Below, piece after piece: positions 50,961-61,926 of a stretch of DNA of 64,000 bases. The translations under genes and the position numbers were made by a program. Position 1 is the stretch's first letter. Every line of letters starts with the position of its first letter. Origin of the DNA: Anaeromyxobacter soli (GTDB taxonomy: Bacteria; Myxococcota; Myxococcia; Myxococcales; Anaeromyxobacteraceae); the NCBI RefSeq assembly GCF_022808855.1, contig NZ_JAKZLF010000010.1, positions 1 to 64,000 of the forward strand, written 5' to 3'. The notes beneath the pieces were generated by a model. That model worked only from the letters and a program-made list of their open reading frames with translations, was not told the DNA's origin and did not search any database.

Positions 50961-53564
50961 CTACCTCCGCGCCGGCGGCGGCGAGGCGTGGCGCGGATCC
51001 TCCGGCCACGCGTGGCGCGGGTAGCGCCGGGCGAGCTCGCGTCGGATCGACGGGTAATGCCGCTCCCAGAAGCCGGCGAGGTCGGTCGTCACCTGCACGG
51101 CGCGCTGGTTCGGGGCGAGCAGATGCAGGACGAGCGGCACCTTCCCGCCGGCGAGCGCCGGGCCCTGCGCGAGGCCGAAGAAGTCCTGCAGGCGGCTCTC
51201 GATCCAGGGCGGCTTGCCGGCCTCGTAGTGGACGCGGGTGCTGCGCCCGCCGGGCAGCGTCAGCCGCTCGGGCGCGAGCCGCTCCAGCGCGGCGCGGGCC
51301 CTCGGGTCCTGGCGGGCGAGGATCGCGCCGGGCAGGTCCGCCTCGCGCAGCTCCGCGAAGCTCCGCCGCCCGGCGCACAGGTCGCGGAGCGCCGCGGCGA
51401 GCTCCTCGTCGGAGGGCGGCGAGAGGCCCGCGTCCGGCGCGTGCCGCGCCGCGAAGGCGAGGCGCGCGACGAGCCGGTCCACGGCGCCCTCCGGCGCGAA
51501 CGCGCTCGGCCCGCGGGCCAGCGCCTCCTCGGCGAGGAGCGCGGCGACCTTCTCCGGATCCGCCTTCGGCGCGCGGACCTCCTCCAGCACCAGGTCCTCG
51601 TACACGAGCCGCTCGGTCGCCTCCACACGCTCGGCGGCGCCGTTCCATCCGACGGCGTCCTCGTAGCGGAGCGCCGCAGGGAACAGATCGAGCAGCATCT
51701 CGTCGGTCACGGCGCTCGCGACGCGCACCCGCGCCTCGGCGGCGCGGGCGCCCGGCGGGCGGCGATCGCCGCGGCGCTCCTCCGCGTCGACCGCCACGAG
51801 GAGCGGCGCCTCGCGCACCACGCTCGCGGGGTCGAGCCGCGCGCTGCCACCGCCGACGAGGACCACCTCGTCCGACCCCGGCGCGCGCCGCCGCGCGACG
51901 CGATCCGGATAGGCGGCGAGGGTGGCGAGGAGCAGCGCGTGCTCCTCGGAGGTGGTGCCGGCGAGCGGGGAGGAGGGCGCGGCCGGGGACGGGGACGACG
52001 TCGAGGGCGGCCCGATCGACCTCAGCAGCCGCTGCAGCTGCCTCCGGCTCCGCTCGACGGCCTGCACCGCGCCCGGCTCGAGCCCCATGCGCCGGAGCCG
52101 CTCCGGCGCGAAGCGCGCGCGCGCGGCCTCCTCGAACGCCTGCGCGAGCTCGAGCAGGTCGGAAGGGCCGGTCGGCGGGAGCGCTCCGCCCGCGAGCGCG
52201 CGGCGATCGCGCACGTCGCGCTCGCCCAGGAGGGCGGCGAGGAGCGCGCCGGCGTCGGGGGCGCCGCGCGCGGCCGCCTCGATCGCGAGCCGCGCCTGGC
52301 GGGGGTGGACGGGCAGGCGGAGCATGCGCCGACCGGCCTCGGAGATGGCGCCGCGCGGGTCGATGGCGCCCAGCCGGACGAGCAGCCCGCGCGCGGCCTC
52401 CCACGCGGCCGGAGGCGGCGGCTCGAACCACTCGAGCCCCTCGGCGGCGTCGAGGGCGGCCAGGGCGAGGAGCGTCTCCGACAGGTCCTCGCGGAGGATC
52501 TCCGGCACCTCGAACCCGGGGCGGGCGTCGTGATCGTGGCGCGTGTAGAGGCGGAGCGCGCGCCCGGGCCGGGTGCGGCCGGCGCGGCCGGCGCGCTGTG
52601 CGGCGGAGGCCCGGCTGATCTTGCGGAGCTCGAGGGTCGGGAGCCCCGACCACGGGGAGTGCGACGCGACGCGCGCGAGCCCCGAGTCCACCACGGCCAC
52701 CACTCCTTCCAGGGTGACGGAGGTCTCGGCGACGTTCGTCGAGAGGATCACCTTCCGGCGCGGCCCGGGCCGCACGGCCCGGTCCTGCTCCTCGGGCGGC
52801 AGATCGCCGTGCAAGGGCAGGAGGTCCACCTCCGCGGTCGCTGCCCACGCCGCGAGCGCCTCCCGCGCCCGCCGGATCTCCGCGGCCCCCGGGAGGAAGA
52901 CGAGCACGTCGCCGTCGATCCCCTCGCGGTGAAGCCGGCGCACGGCGCGCGCGACCGCGTCCTCGAGCCGGACGTCCGGCCGGGCCGCCTCCTCGGGGGA
53001 GAGGTACTCGACGGCGACCTCGAAGCGCCGGCCCTCCGAGCGGAGCGAGGCGGCGCCCAGGAACCGGGCCACCGGTCCGGCGTCGAGCGTCGCCGACATC
53101 GCGACGAGCTTCAGATCGGGCCGCGAGGTCCGCTGCAGGCGGCGGAGCAGGGCGAGCGCGAGGTCGCCCTGGAGATGACGCTCGTGGAGCTCGTCGAGGA
53201 CCACCACCCCGACGCCGGGCAGCGACGGCTCGGCGAGGAGCCGGCGCGTGAGGAGCCCCTCGGTCACGAAGCGGATGCGCGTGCTCGGGCCCGCCACCTC
53301 CTCGAACCGCACCTGGTAGCCGACCGTCTCGCCGGCGCGCTCGCCCCGCTCCTCCGCGACCCGCCGTGCCGCGAGCCGCGCCGCGAGCCGCCGCGGCTCG
53401 AGCACCACGACCTCGCCCTTGCCCGCGAGCCCGGCGGCGTGGATCGCGGGGGGGACCCGGGTCGTCTTGCCCGCGCCCGGCGGCGCCTCGATGACGAGGG
53501 ACGGCCCGGCGCGGAGCGCCGCGACCGCGTCCGCCAGGATGTCGTCGATGGGGAGCCGCTGCAC
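50961..53564 (-). CDS. hrpB: ATP-dependent RNA helicase HrpB
   Basis: This 867-residue DEAH/RHA helicase resembles HrpB (E. coli HrpB is about 820 residues). Motif I is APPGAGKTT, motif II is LDELHER (D-E-x-H), motif [11 protein letters not shown], motif [14 protein letters not shown]. The N-terminal [27 protein letters not shown] is typical. The C-terminal HrpB domain (from about 480) ends in [48 protein letters not shown], the signature of the group. It remodels RNA or ribonucleoprotein in the cytoplasm; the biological role is not well settled. Confidence 0.95.
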   Translation of the reverse strand: MQRLPIDDILADAVAALRAGPSLVIEAPPGAGKTTRVPPAIHAAGLAGKGEVVVLEPRRLAARLAARRVAEERGERAGETVGYQVRFEEVAGPSTRIRFVTEGLLTRRLLAEPSLPGVGVVVLDELHERHLQGDLALALLRRLQRTSRPDLKLVAMSATLDAGPVARFLGAASLRSEGRRFEVAVEYLSPEEAARPDVRLEDAVARAVRRLHREGIDGDVLVFLPGAAEIRRAREALAAWAATAEVDLLPLHGDLPPEEQDRAVRPGPRRKVILSTNVAETSVTLEGVVAVVDSGLARVASHSPWSGLPTLELRKISRASAAQRAGRAGRTRPGRALRLYTRHDHDARPGFEVPEILREDLSETLLALAALDAAEGLEWFEPPPPAAWEAARGLLVRLGAIDPRGAISEAGRRMLRLPVHPRQARLAIEAAARGAPDAGALLAALLGERDVRDRRALAGGALPPTGPSDLLELAQAFEEAARARFAPERLRRMGLEPGAVQAVERSRRQLQRLLRSIGPPSTSSPSPAAPSSPLAGTTSEEHALLLATLAAYPDRVARRRAPGSDEVVLVGGGSARLDPASVVREAPLLVAVDAEERRGDRRPPGARAAEARVRVASAVTDEMLLDLFPAALRYEDAVGWNGAAERVEATERLVYEDLVLEEVRAPKADPEKVAALLAEEALARGPSAFAPEGAVDRLVARLAFAARHAPDAGLSPPSDEELAAALRDLCAGRRSFAELREADLPGAILARQDPRARAALERLAPERLTLPGGRSTRVHYEAGKPPWIESRLQDFFGLAQGPALAGGKVPLVLHLLAPNQRAVQVTTDLAGFWERHYPSIRRELARRYPRHAWPEDPRHASPPPARR

Positions 53565-53806
53565 GCGCGGGGGTTGTACCCGAGGGAAGGGGCCGACGCG
53601 ACTGCGCCCGGGATCGGGGGGGGGTGGCGGGGCGAGTCGGGGCCGAGGGTTCGTTCACCCTACGTCAACGCACATGCGAGCGATATCGGCTCTACAGGCA
53701 AATCCCGGGTCGCGGCCATGTCGCTCGCCGACGGGGGCCGATCGGAGTTTGCACACCCCCTCCGGGATGCGAAACTCGGTGCGCCCCCAACTGGAGGTCG
53801 CTCGCC

Positions 53807-55669
53807 GTGCGCACCGCATCGCTCAGGAACAGGTTCCTCGTCTCGCTCGCCGCGGTGCTCTCTCTCACCATCGCCCTCGCCGCCCTCGTCACGCGATCGG
53901 CGCGGGAGCGCCAGCTCCTCGACGCCGCCTCCGGAGAGATGCTGGCCGACGTGGCGGCGTTCGACGCCGCGGTCGCCGCCGACGCGGAGGGGCTCTCGCG
54001 CGCGCTCACCGTGCTCGCGCACCAGGAGCGCCTCCTCGCGCCGTTCGCCACCCACGATCGCGACGGGCTCCTCGCCGCGGCCGCCCCGCTGTTCGCCGAG
54101 CTGAAGGCGACGAACGCGATCACGCACATGTACTTCATCGATCCGGACGGGCGCGTCTTCCTGCGCGCCCACAAGCCCGAGCAGCGGGACGACGTCCTCA
54201 AGCGCGCGACCTTCCTCGCCGCCGCGAAGACCGGCCGGAACGCGCACGGCATCGAGCTCGGCAAGAACTTCTTCTCGCTGCGGAGCGTCCGGCCGGTGTC
54301 GCTCGGCGGCGCGCCGCTCGGGTACCTCGAGGTGGCCGAGGAGATCGACCACCTCTTCGCCCAGACGAAGGCGGTCACCGGCGAGGACGCCGCGCTGTTC
54401 CTGCGCACCGACTACCTGCGCGCCAAGGGGGCGGAGCCGACGAAGGAGGTCGTCGGCGAGTTCCAGCTGCTCGAGGCGACCGACCGGGCGCTCGCGCACG
54501 AGCTCGGCGGCGCGGTGGGGCTCGCCGGCGGGCTCGAGGCCCCGGTCGCGCGGCTCTTCCGGCGCGGCGACGCGTGGTACGTGGCCGGGATCGGTCCGCT
54601 GCGGGACGCGAGCGGGGAGGTCGCCGGGGTCCTCTTCTTCTTCCGCGACGCGACCGCGCTCCACGCCGCGTCGGTGCGCGACGGCTGGACGACGATGGCC
54701 CTCATCGCCGCGATGATGGTGGTCGCCGGGGCGCTGCTGTACGGCTCGCTGCGGCGCAGCCTGTTCGCGCTGCGCGAGGCGGCCGCCGCGTCCGCCCGGA
54801 TGGCCGCGGGCGACCTCTCGATCCGGATCGAGGCGCGCGCCCTGGACGAGGCGGGGCAGGTGCTCTCGGCCATGCGCGACACCGTCGGCCAGCTGCGCGG
54901 CGCGGTCGGGCAGGTCCGCGACGCGGCGGACGGCGTGGCGTCGGGCAGCGAGAAGCTGCGGGGGGGCGCGGAGCTCATCGCCCGGACGACCTCCGAGCAG
55001 GCCGCCGCGGCGGAGGAGGCGGCGGCCAGCGTCGAGGAGATCTCGGCGACGATCGTCGCCACCGCGCGGGACGCCGACGCGGCGGAGCGCTCGGCGCTCG
55101 CGTCGGCTGCGTCGGCGGAGGAGGGCGGACGCGCCGTCACCGAGGCCGTGGCCGCCATGCGGCAGATCGCGGAGAAGACCGGGATCGTGGAGGAGATCGC
55201 CTACCAGACGAACCTCCTCGCGCTGAACGCCGCCATCGAGGCCGCCCGCGCCGGCGAGCACGGCAGGGGATTCGCGGTGGTGGCCTCCGAGGTGCGCTCC
55301 CTCGCCGAGCGGAGCCGCGGCGCGGCGCAGGAGATCGGCGAGCTCTCGGACTCGACGGTGGCGGTCGCGGAGCGGGCGGGGGCGGTGCTCGGCCGGCTCG
55401 TGGCGGACATCCGCAAGAGCGCCGAGCAGGTCCGTGACATGGCCGCTGCGACGCGCGCGCTCGCGACGGGCGCCGCGCAGATCAGCGGGGCCGTGCAGGG
55501 GCTGAGCTCCGGCGTCCAGCACACCGCGGGCGCGGCCCAGGAGATCGAGGCCACCGCGCAGGACCTGGAGCGCCGCGCCGACGAGCTGCAGGCGGCGATC
55601 GCGTTCTTCCGGCTGGGCTCGGCGGGCGAGGAGCCCGCAGCGCGGCCGGCGCCTCGCCGCGCCGCCTGA
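53807..55669 (+). CDS. Methyl-accepting chemotaxis protein (transmembrane)
   Basis: This 620-residue chemoreceptor begins with a transmembrane segment ([18 protein letters not shown], about 13-30). A periplasmic sensing domain (about 35-285, probably Cache-like, with [19 protein letters not shown]) ends at a second transmembrane segment ([17 protein letters not shown]). A HAMP domain (about 310-365) and the cytoplasmic signalling domain follow. The hairpin tip [34 protein letters not shown] is fully conserved. It detects a small molecule and controls CheA; no che genes are adjacent. The GTG start has a GGAGG site; the upstream extension in the same frame was dropped. The helix before the tip is one heptad shorter than in E. 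coli Tsr. Confidence 0.93.
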   Translation: MRTASLRNRFLVSLAAVLSLTIALAALVTRSARERQLLDAASGEMLADVAAFDAAVAADAEGLSRALTVLAHQERLLAPFATHDRDGLLAAAAPLFAELKATNAITHMYFIDPDGRVFLRAHKPEQRDDVLKRATFLAAAKTGRNAHGIELGKNFFSLRSVRPVSLGGAPLGYLEVAEEIDHLFAQTKAVTGEDAALFLRTDYLRAKGAEPTKEVVGEFQLLEATDRALAHELGGAVGLAGGLEAPVARLFRRGDAWYVAGIGPLRDASGEVAGVLFFFRDATALHAASVRDGWTTMALIAAMMVVAGALLYGSLRRSLFALREAAAASARMAAGDLSIRIEARALDEAGQVLSAMRDTVGQLRGAVGQVRDAADGVASGSEKLRGGAELIARTTSEQAAAAEEAAASVEEISATIVATARDADAAERSALASAASAEEGGRAVTEAVAAMRQIAEKTGIVEEIAYQTNLLALNAAIEAARAGEHGRGFAVVASEVRSLAERSRGAAQEIGELSDSTVAVAERAGAVLGRLVADIRKSAEQVRDMAAATRALATGAAQISGAVQGLSSGVQHTAGAAQEIEATAQDLERRADELQAAIAFFRLGSAGEEPAARPAPRRAA

Positions 55670-55690
55670 GCGAAGCGCCGGACGGCGCGG

Positions 55691-57979
<2,289 letters not shown>

Positions 57980-57989
57980 GCCTGCTCCG

Positions 57990-58316
57990 CTACTCCGGCT
58001 CGACCGTCACGAGGAGCGGGTACTCCGCCTCGCGCGCGAGCTCCATCGTCTTCTCCGCCTTCGTCTCGGCGATCTCGAATGGATAGATACCGGCGACGCC
58101 CACCCCGTGCATGTGAACGTTCAGCATGATGCGGTGCGCGCTCTCGGGATCGTGGTGGAACACCGTCACGAGCACCCAGTCCACGAACTCCTGCGTGGTG
58201 TAGTCGTCGTTGTGCAGGAGTACCCGGTACAGGGACGGCCGCTTCGTCTCCTTCTCCGCCTTCGTCCGGGGGACGACGACGTCCGTGTCGCCCCCGGGGC
58301 GGGACCGCTCTGCCAT
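57990..58316 (-). CDS. clpS: ATP-dependent Clp protease adaptor ClpS
   Basis: ClpS is the N-recognin of the bacterial N-end rule and delivers proteins with Leu, Phe, Tyr or Trp N-termini to ClpA. The 108-residue protein has the hallmark YRVLLHNDDYTTQEFVDWVL, including the Asn-Asp-Asp that bind the substrate alpha-amino group, and MLNVHMHGVGVAGIYPFEIAETKA, which contributes the hydrophobic pocket. A 25-residue N-terminal region precedes the core. The ATG giving MAERSRP is chosen because upstream sequence is unconserved. It lies 10 bp before clpA; aat, the enzyme that creates N-end substrates, is 257 bp upstream on the same strand. Confidence 0.95.
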   Translation of the reverse strand: MAERSRPGGDTDVVVPRTKAEKETKRPSLYRVLLHNDDYTTQEFVDWVLVTVFHHDPESAHRIMLNVHMHGVGVAGIYPFEIAETKAEKTMELAREAEYPLLVTVEPE

Positions 58317-58573
58317 GGCCTCACATTCTAAGCGTACGGCCTCCCCGCCGCGCGGGCCCACCGCGCGCGGCGGAGGGCCCGCGGCCGCGCGGTTCCCGTG
58401 CTCCGCGCGCTGCGGCACGGGGGTGCTCCGCCCCCGCAGGGGGCGCTCCGGGGAGGGGAGGGGCAGGGGAGCGGCGGCGCCACGTGGGCGCGACGGGCCG
58501 GACGCTTGCCGGGCCGAGGGGCTGGCGGGCATTCCGGAATCAGGGGCTCGCATAGGGGGCGGCGGGCCCGCGC

Positions 58574-59281
58574 TCACGAGCCGACGGTTCCAGCGGCCGC
58601 CTCGAGATCCCATCGCCCGCGCAGGGTGGGCTTCTCGAGCGCCCGCGCCAGCCGCGCGAGGAAGTCCGCGCGCGGGATCTCTCGCGCGCCGAAGCGCGAG
58701 AGGTGCTCGGTGCGCACCTGGCAGTCGACGAGCCGCACGCCCCACGACGCGAGCCACTCGATCGAGCGGACGAACGCGACCTTCGAGGCGTCCGGCCGAT
58801 CGGCGAACATCGACTCGCCGAAGAAGGCCGCGCCCAGCGAGACGCCGTAGAGCCCGCCCGCGAGCCCGTCGCCCTCCCACGCCTCGAACGAATGGGCGAA
58901 GCCGAGCCGGTGGAGGCGCACGTAGGCCTCGACCATCTCCGGCACGATCCAGGTCCCGGACTGCCCGGGCCGCTCGCGCGCGGCGCAGCGCCGGATCACG
59001 TCCTCGAAGGCGCGGTCGGCCGTGACGCGGTAGCGGCCGCGGCGCAGGGTGCGCGCGAGCGAGGCGGAGACGTGCAGCCACTCCGGCTCCAGCACGAGAC
59101 GCGGGTCGGGCGACCACCAGAGGATGGGCGTGTCGTCGCCGTACCACGGGAAGATGCCCGTGGCGTAGGCGGTGAGGAGCCGCTCCGCCGAGAGGTCGCC
59201 GCCGACCGCCAGCAGCCCGTCGGGCTCGGCGAGCTCCGGATCCGGGAACGCGACCTCGCGCGAGAGCCGGTAGATCGACAC
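58574..59281 (-). CDS. aat: Leucyl/phenylalanyl-tRNA-protein transferase
   Basis: Aat transfers Leu or Phe from tRNA to proteins with N-terminal Arg or Lys, making them ClpS/ClpAP substrates. The 235-residue length equals the E. coli enzyme (234). Landmarks are FPDPELAEPDGLLAVGGDLSAERLLTAYATGIFPW, ILWWSPDPRLVL, the active-site region GTWIVPEMVEAYVRLHRLGFAHS, and SLGAAFFGESMF. Starts with GTG at 59281, because upstream sequence holds a strong hairpin and no conserved residues. The gene is on the same strand as clpS-clpA and gives the window a complete substrate-tagging and unfolding set, apart from clpP. Confidence 0.95.
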   Translation of the reverse strand: MSIYRLSREVAFPDPELAEPDGLLAVGGDLSAERLLTAYATGIFPWYGDDTPILWWSPDPRLVLEPEWLHVSASLARTLRRGRYRVTADRAFEDVIRRCAARERPGQSGTWIVPEMVEAYVRLHRLGFAHSFEAWEGDGLAGGLYGVSLGAAFFGESMFADRPDASKVAFVRSIEWLASWGVRLVDCQVRTEHLSRFGAREIPRADFLARLARALEKPTLRGRWDLEAAAGTVGS

Positions 59282-59319
59282 GGCGCGAGTGTAGTGCGAG
59301 GCGGGCCCCGCGGACAGCC

Positions 59320-59355
59320 GTGCCGGGGGGACGCCTACGCGCGTCCCCCCGGCAC
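59320..59355 (-). terminator. 15-bp perfect stem hairpin between glycine-zipper gene and aat
   Basis: The arms GTGCCGGGGGGACGC and GCGTCCCCCCGGCAC form a perfect 15-bp stem around a six-base loop. It lies 3' of the stop of the minus-strand gene at 59371 and before the aat start, so it probably terminates that transcript. No clear U run follows on the minus strand. Confidence 0.6.
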
Positions 59356-59370
59356 CTACTTCGCTATCGC

Positions 59371-60015
59371 CTAGAAGTGACCCGCCCAGCCGACGTAGGT
59401 CGGCGCCTCGAGGACCGGGTCGCGATCGGTCGAGCCGAGGCCGTCGCGCACGGCGACGCGCCGCTCGCGCCGGTCCGCCTCGCGCGCGTCGTACGTCGCG
59501 TGGACGGCGCCCACCGCCGCGCCGACGAGCAGCCCCACGCCCGCGCCGATCATCATGTCGCGCTGCCAGTTGTCCCACTCGTTCACGAGCGACACGCCCG
59601 TGCCGACGAGGAGGCCTGCGACGCCGCCGTAGGCCGCGTCGGTGGCGACCGTGGCCATCGGGTTCGGCCGCTCGCGCCGCTCCACGATGACCTCGGTCGC
59701 GGGCTGCGAGGCCGGCGGCGTCACCACCGTCGTCGAGGTCGGCGGCGGGGGCGGCGTCACCGTGGTGGTCGTCCCGCCCGACTGCCCGCTCGGCGGGTTC
59801 ACCACCACCTGCTGCGAGGCGCCCCCCGGCGCCGCGGTTCCGCCGGTCGCGGGTTGCTGGGCGGGCGGCGGGGCCGGCTGCTGCGCCGGCGGCTGCTGCG
59901 GCTGCGTCTGCTGCTGCGGCGGCGTGTACGGCTGCTGGTACGTCGTCCCGGACTGAGCGAGCGCCGGGCTCGCGACGGCGAGCGCCGCCGCGAAGAGTGT
60001 CCCCTTGTCGAGCAT
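59371..60015 (-). CDS. Secreted envelope protein with Pro/Gln-rich region and glycine-zipper segment
   Basis: This 214-residue protein has a signal peptide (MLDKGTLFAAALAVASPALAQ). A long Pro/Gln/Thr-rich low-complexity region follows (about 20-120, with repeated QQP and TPP). A C-terminal domain contains two glycine-zipper-like hydrophobic stretches, AAYGGVAGLLVGTGVSLV and MMIGAGVGLLVGAAVGAVHA, and then charged residues and DPVLEAPTYVGWAGHF. It probably sits in or across a membrane, but the family is not recognised. A good GGAGGTGAGGGG ribosome site supports the ATG. A hairpin follows the stop. Confidence 0.65.
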   Translation of the reverse strand: MLDKGTLFAAALAVASPALAQSGTTYQQPYTPPQQQTQPQQPPAQQPAPPPAQQPATGGTAAPGGASQQVVVNPPSGQSGGTTTTVTPPPPPTSTTVVTPPASQPATEVIVERRERPNPMATVATDAAYGGVAGLLVGTGVSLVNEWDNWQRDMMIGAGVGLLVGAAVGAVHATYDAREADRRERRVAVRDGLGSTDRDPVLEAPTYVGWAGHF

Positions 60016-60110
60016 CCCCTCACCTCCCGACCCCAAAGATGGGGTGAGGAGGGGAGGGCGGCAAACCGCAGGGTCCGCGAGCGCATCCGCCGCGCCCCGG
60101 ACGCGGCGGA

Positions 60111-60980
60111 TCACGGGCGCTGCAGCGAGAGAAACTCCTCGAGCGCCGACCGGACGGACGCCTGCACGGCCGCGGGGACCTCCGGGTGCGGCGCGGCCTT
60201 GCAGAGCGCGAGCGTCCGCTGGAGCGACTGGCAGCGCGCGTCGCAGCTCGGGCAGCGGGCGAGGTGGCGCTCCATGTCGGCGCAGAGCGTGGCGCTGATC
60301 TCGCCCTCGAGGTGCTTCGAGAAGAGCTCCACGATGTCCGGGCAGGGCTCCGCGGCGGGCTCGCCGGGGGCGGCCCTGCCTGCCGCGGCGGGCGGGGCGG
60401 CGGCGCCGGGGATCCCGAGCAGCGGCGCGACGGCCTCGCGCACCGCGACCCGCGCGCGGTGCAGGCGGCTCTTCACCGCCTCCACGCTGAGCCCCATGAC
60501 CTCGGCGACCTCGGGGGCGGTGAGCCCCTCGACGTCGCGGAGCACGAGGACCTCACGGTACATGGGGTCGAGCGCGGCGATGGCCTGCTCGAGCGCGGCC
60601 TCGATCTGCCGGCCCGCGAGCGCGTCGTCGGGCGGGCGCGTCGGGTCCACCACCTGGCGCGCCGCCTCCCCGGAGACGCGCGCCTCGAGCGACTCCTCCT
60701 GCTCCGGCGCGAACTTCGAGCGCCGCCGCTTCTTGATGCAGAAGCTCCGCGCGATCGTATAGAGCCAGGTCGAGACGGAGGACGCGCCGCGGAAGTCCTT
60801 CACGTTTCGTGCGACCGCAAGGAGGGTCTCCTGCAAGACGTCCTTTGCGTCCTCCTCGTCACGGCACATCTTCAGCCCGAAGCGATACACGCTCCGTTGA
60901 TGCCGTGACAGGAGCGCCTCCAGCGCCCGGCGGTCGCCCTCGCGGGCGCGCTCGAGCAGCTCGGTGTCCTTGGGGTCCAT
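60111..60980 (-). CDS. ECF-like sigma factor fused to a zinc-finger anti-sigma domain
   Basis: This 289-residue protein has sigma region 2 (EEDAKDVLQETLLAVARNVKDF, STWLYTIARSFCIKKRRR) at about 40-95 and region 4 (LDPMYREVLVLRDVEGLTAPEVAEVMGLSVEAVKSRLHRARVAV) at about 135-185. After an Ala/Pro linker, a C-terminal zinc-binding anti-sigma-like domain follows with H-x3-C-x2-C (RHLARCPSC) at about 240. Sigma and anti-sigma activities therefore appear to be in one chain, which could give intramolecular redox or metal control. No separate anti-sigma gene is adjacent. It is divergent from actA. The ATG at 60980 is chosen as the start of region 1.2-like sequence. Confidence 0.85.
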   Translation of the reverse strand: MDPKDTELLERAREGDRRALEALLSRHQRSVYRFGLKMCRDEEDAKDVLQETLLAVARNVKDFRGASSVSTWLYTIARSFCIKKRRRSKFAPEQEESLEARVSGEAARQVVDPTRPPDDALAGRQIEAALEQAIAALDPMYREVLVLRDVEGLTAPEVAEVMGLSVEAVKSRLHRARVAVREAVAPLLGIPGAAAPPAAAGRAAPGEPAAEPCPDIVELFSKHLEGEISATLCADMERHLARCPSCDARCQSLQRTLALCKAAPHPEVPAAVQASVRSALEEFLSLQRP

Positions 60981-61189
60981 GAGGGGTGGGTCGTAACTCG
61001 GAGCGGTCGATGGAACAAGCACCGCGTCGTCGCTGCGGCCTCCGTCCGCTCCCTGCAGCCCGCCGCGGCGGCGGCAGCGGGCGTCGTCCCTCCCGCACGG
61101 AACGGCCCGCGCACCGGCGGGTGCGGCGCGTCCCGCGCGGGCTTGCGACCGGGCAAGAACCCGAGCCCCTCGCCCCTTCCGAGACCTTC

Positions 61190-61227
61190 CGTCGATATTT
61201 GATCCAAGACAATTTACGCCCCAGCGC
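61190..61227. promoter_or_regulatory. AT-rich island in the sigma-factor/actA intergenic region
   Basis: Between the divergent sigma-factor and actA genes this short patch (GATATTTGATCCAAGACAAT at its core) is far richer in A and T than its surroundings. It is a candidate promoter region for actA or for the sigma factor. No well-spaced -35/-10 pair is evident. Confidence 0.3.
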
Positions 61228-61275
61228 GGGCCCGGTCGTACCTGCACGACGTCCAAGGGGCCCGCGCGCCATGCG

Positions 61276-61926
61276 ATGAGCGCACTCTTTTCTCCCAGAT
61301 CCAACGGCATCTTCCGCATCGTCATCGCGATCCTCTTCGCCGGTGCGGCCGGGACGGTGGGCGCGTTGATGGTGTTCGCCCGCATCCCGGCGGGCACCGG
61401 GCAGGCGGAGCAGGTGGGCCAGCCGGTGCAGTTCGACCACCGCCACCACGTGCAGGACGACCTCATCGACTGCCGCTACTGCCACACGACCGTCGACAAG
61501 GCCGCCAGCGCGGGCATCCCGCCCACCGAGCTCTGCCTCAACTGCCACTCGCAGGTCTGGAACAAGAGCCCGCTGCTCGACCTGGTGCGCTCGAGCTGGT
61601 TCGCCAACAAGCCGATCGAATGGGTGCGGGTCCACCGCCTCCCGGGCTTCGTCTACTTCAACCACGCCATCCACGTGAACAAGGGGGTCGGCTGCGTCGA
61701 GTGCCACGGACGCGTCGACCTGATGCCGGCGATCGAGCAGGTCGCTCCACTCACGATGGGCTGGTGCCTCGACTGTCACCGGAACCCCACCCCGCGTCTC
61801 CGCCCGCTCGAGGAGGTCACGAACATGACGTGGCAGCCGGAAGGCGACCCCGTCGCGCTCGGGAAAGAGCTGGCGAAGAAGTACGACGTGAAACCCCGCA
61901 CGAGCTGCTACACATGCCATCGCTAG
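61276..61926 (+). CDS. actA: Pentahaem cytochrome c, alternative complex III subunit ActA
   Basis: This 216-residue periplasmic c-type cytochrome has an N-terminal signal-anchor (IFRIVIAILFAGAAGTVGALMVFA). Five CxxCH haem-attachment motifs follow: CRYCH, CLNCH, CVECH, CLDCH and CYTCH. The layout and FDHRHHVQDDLIDCRYCHTTV resemble ActA of alternative complex III, the quinol:electron-carrier oxidoreductase that replaces cytochrome bc1 in many bacteria. It is followed, with a 13-bp overlap, by the TAT-signal ActB gene, confirming the assignment. It is divergent from the fused sigma factor gene. Confidence 0.93.
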   Translation: MSALFSPRSNGIFRIVIAILFAGAAGTVGALMVFARIPAGTGQAEQVGQPVQFDHRHHVQDDLIDCRYCHTTVDKAASAGIPPTELCLNCHSQVWNKSPLLDLVRSSWFANKPIEWVRVHRLPGFVYFNHAIHVNKGVGCVECHGRVDLMPAIEQVAPLTMGWCLDCHRNPTPRLRPLEEVTNMTWQPEGDPVALGKELAKKYDVKPRTSCYTCHR

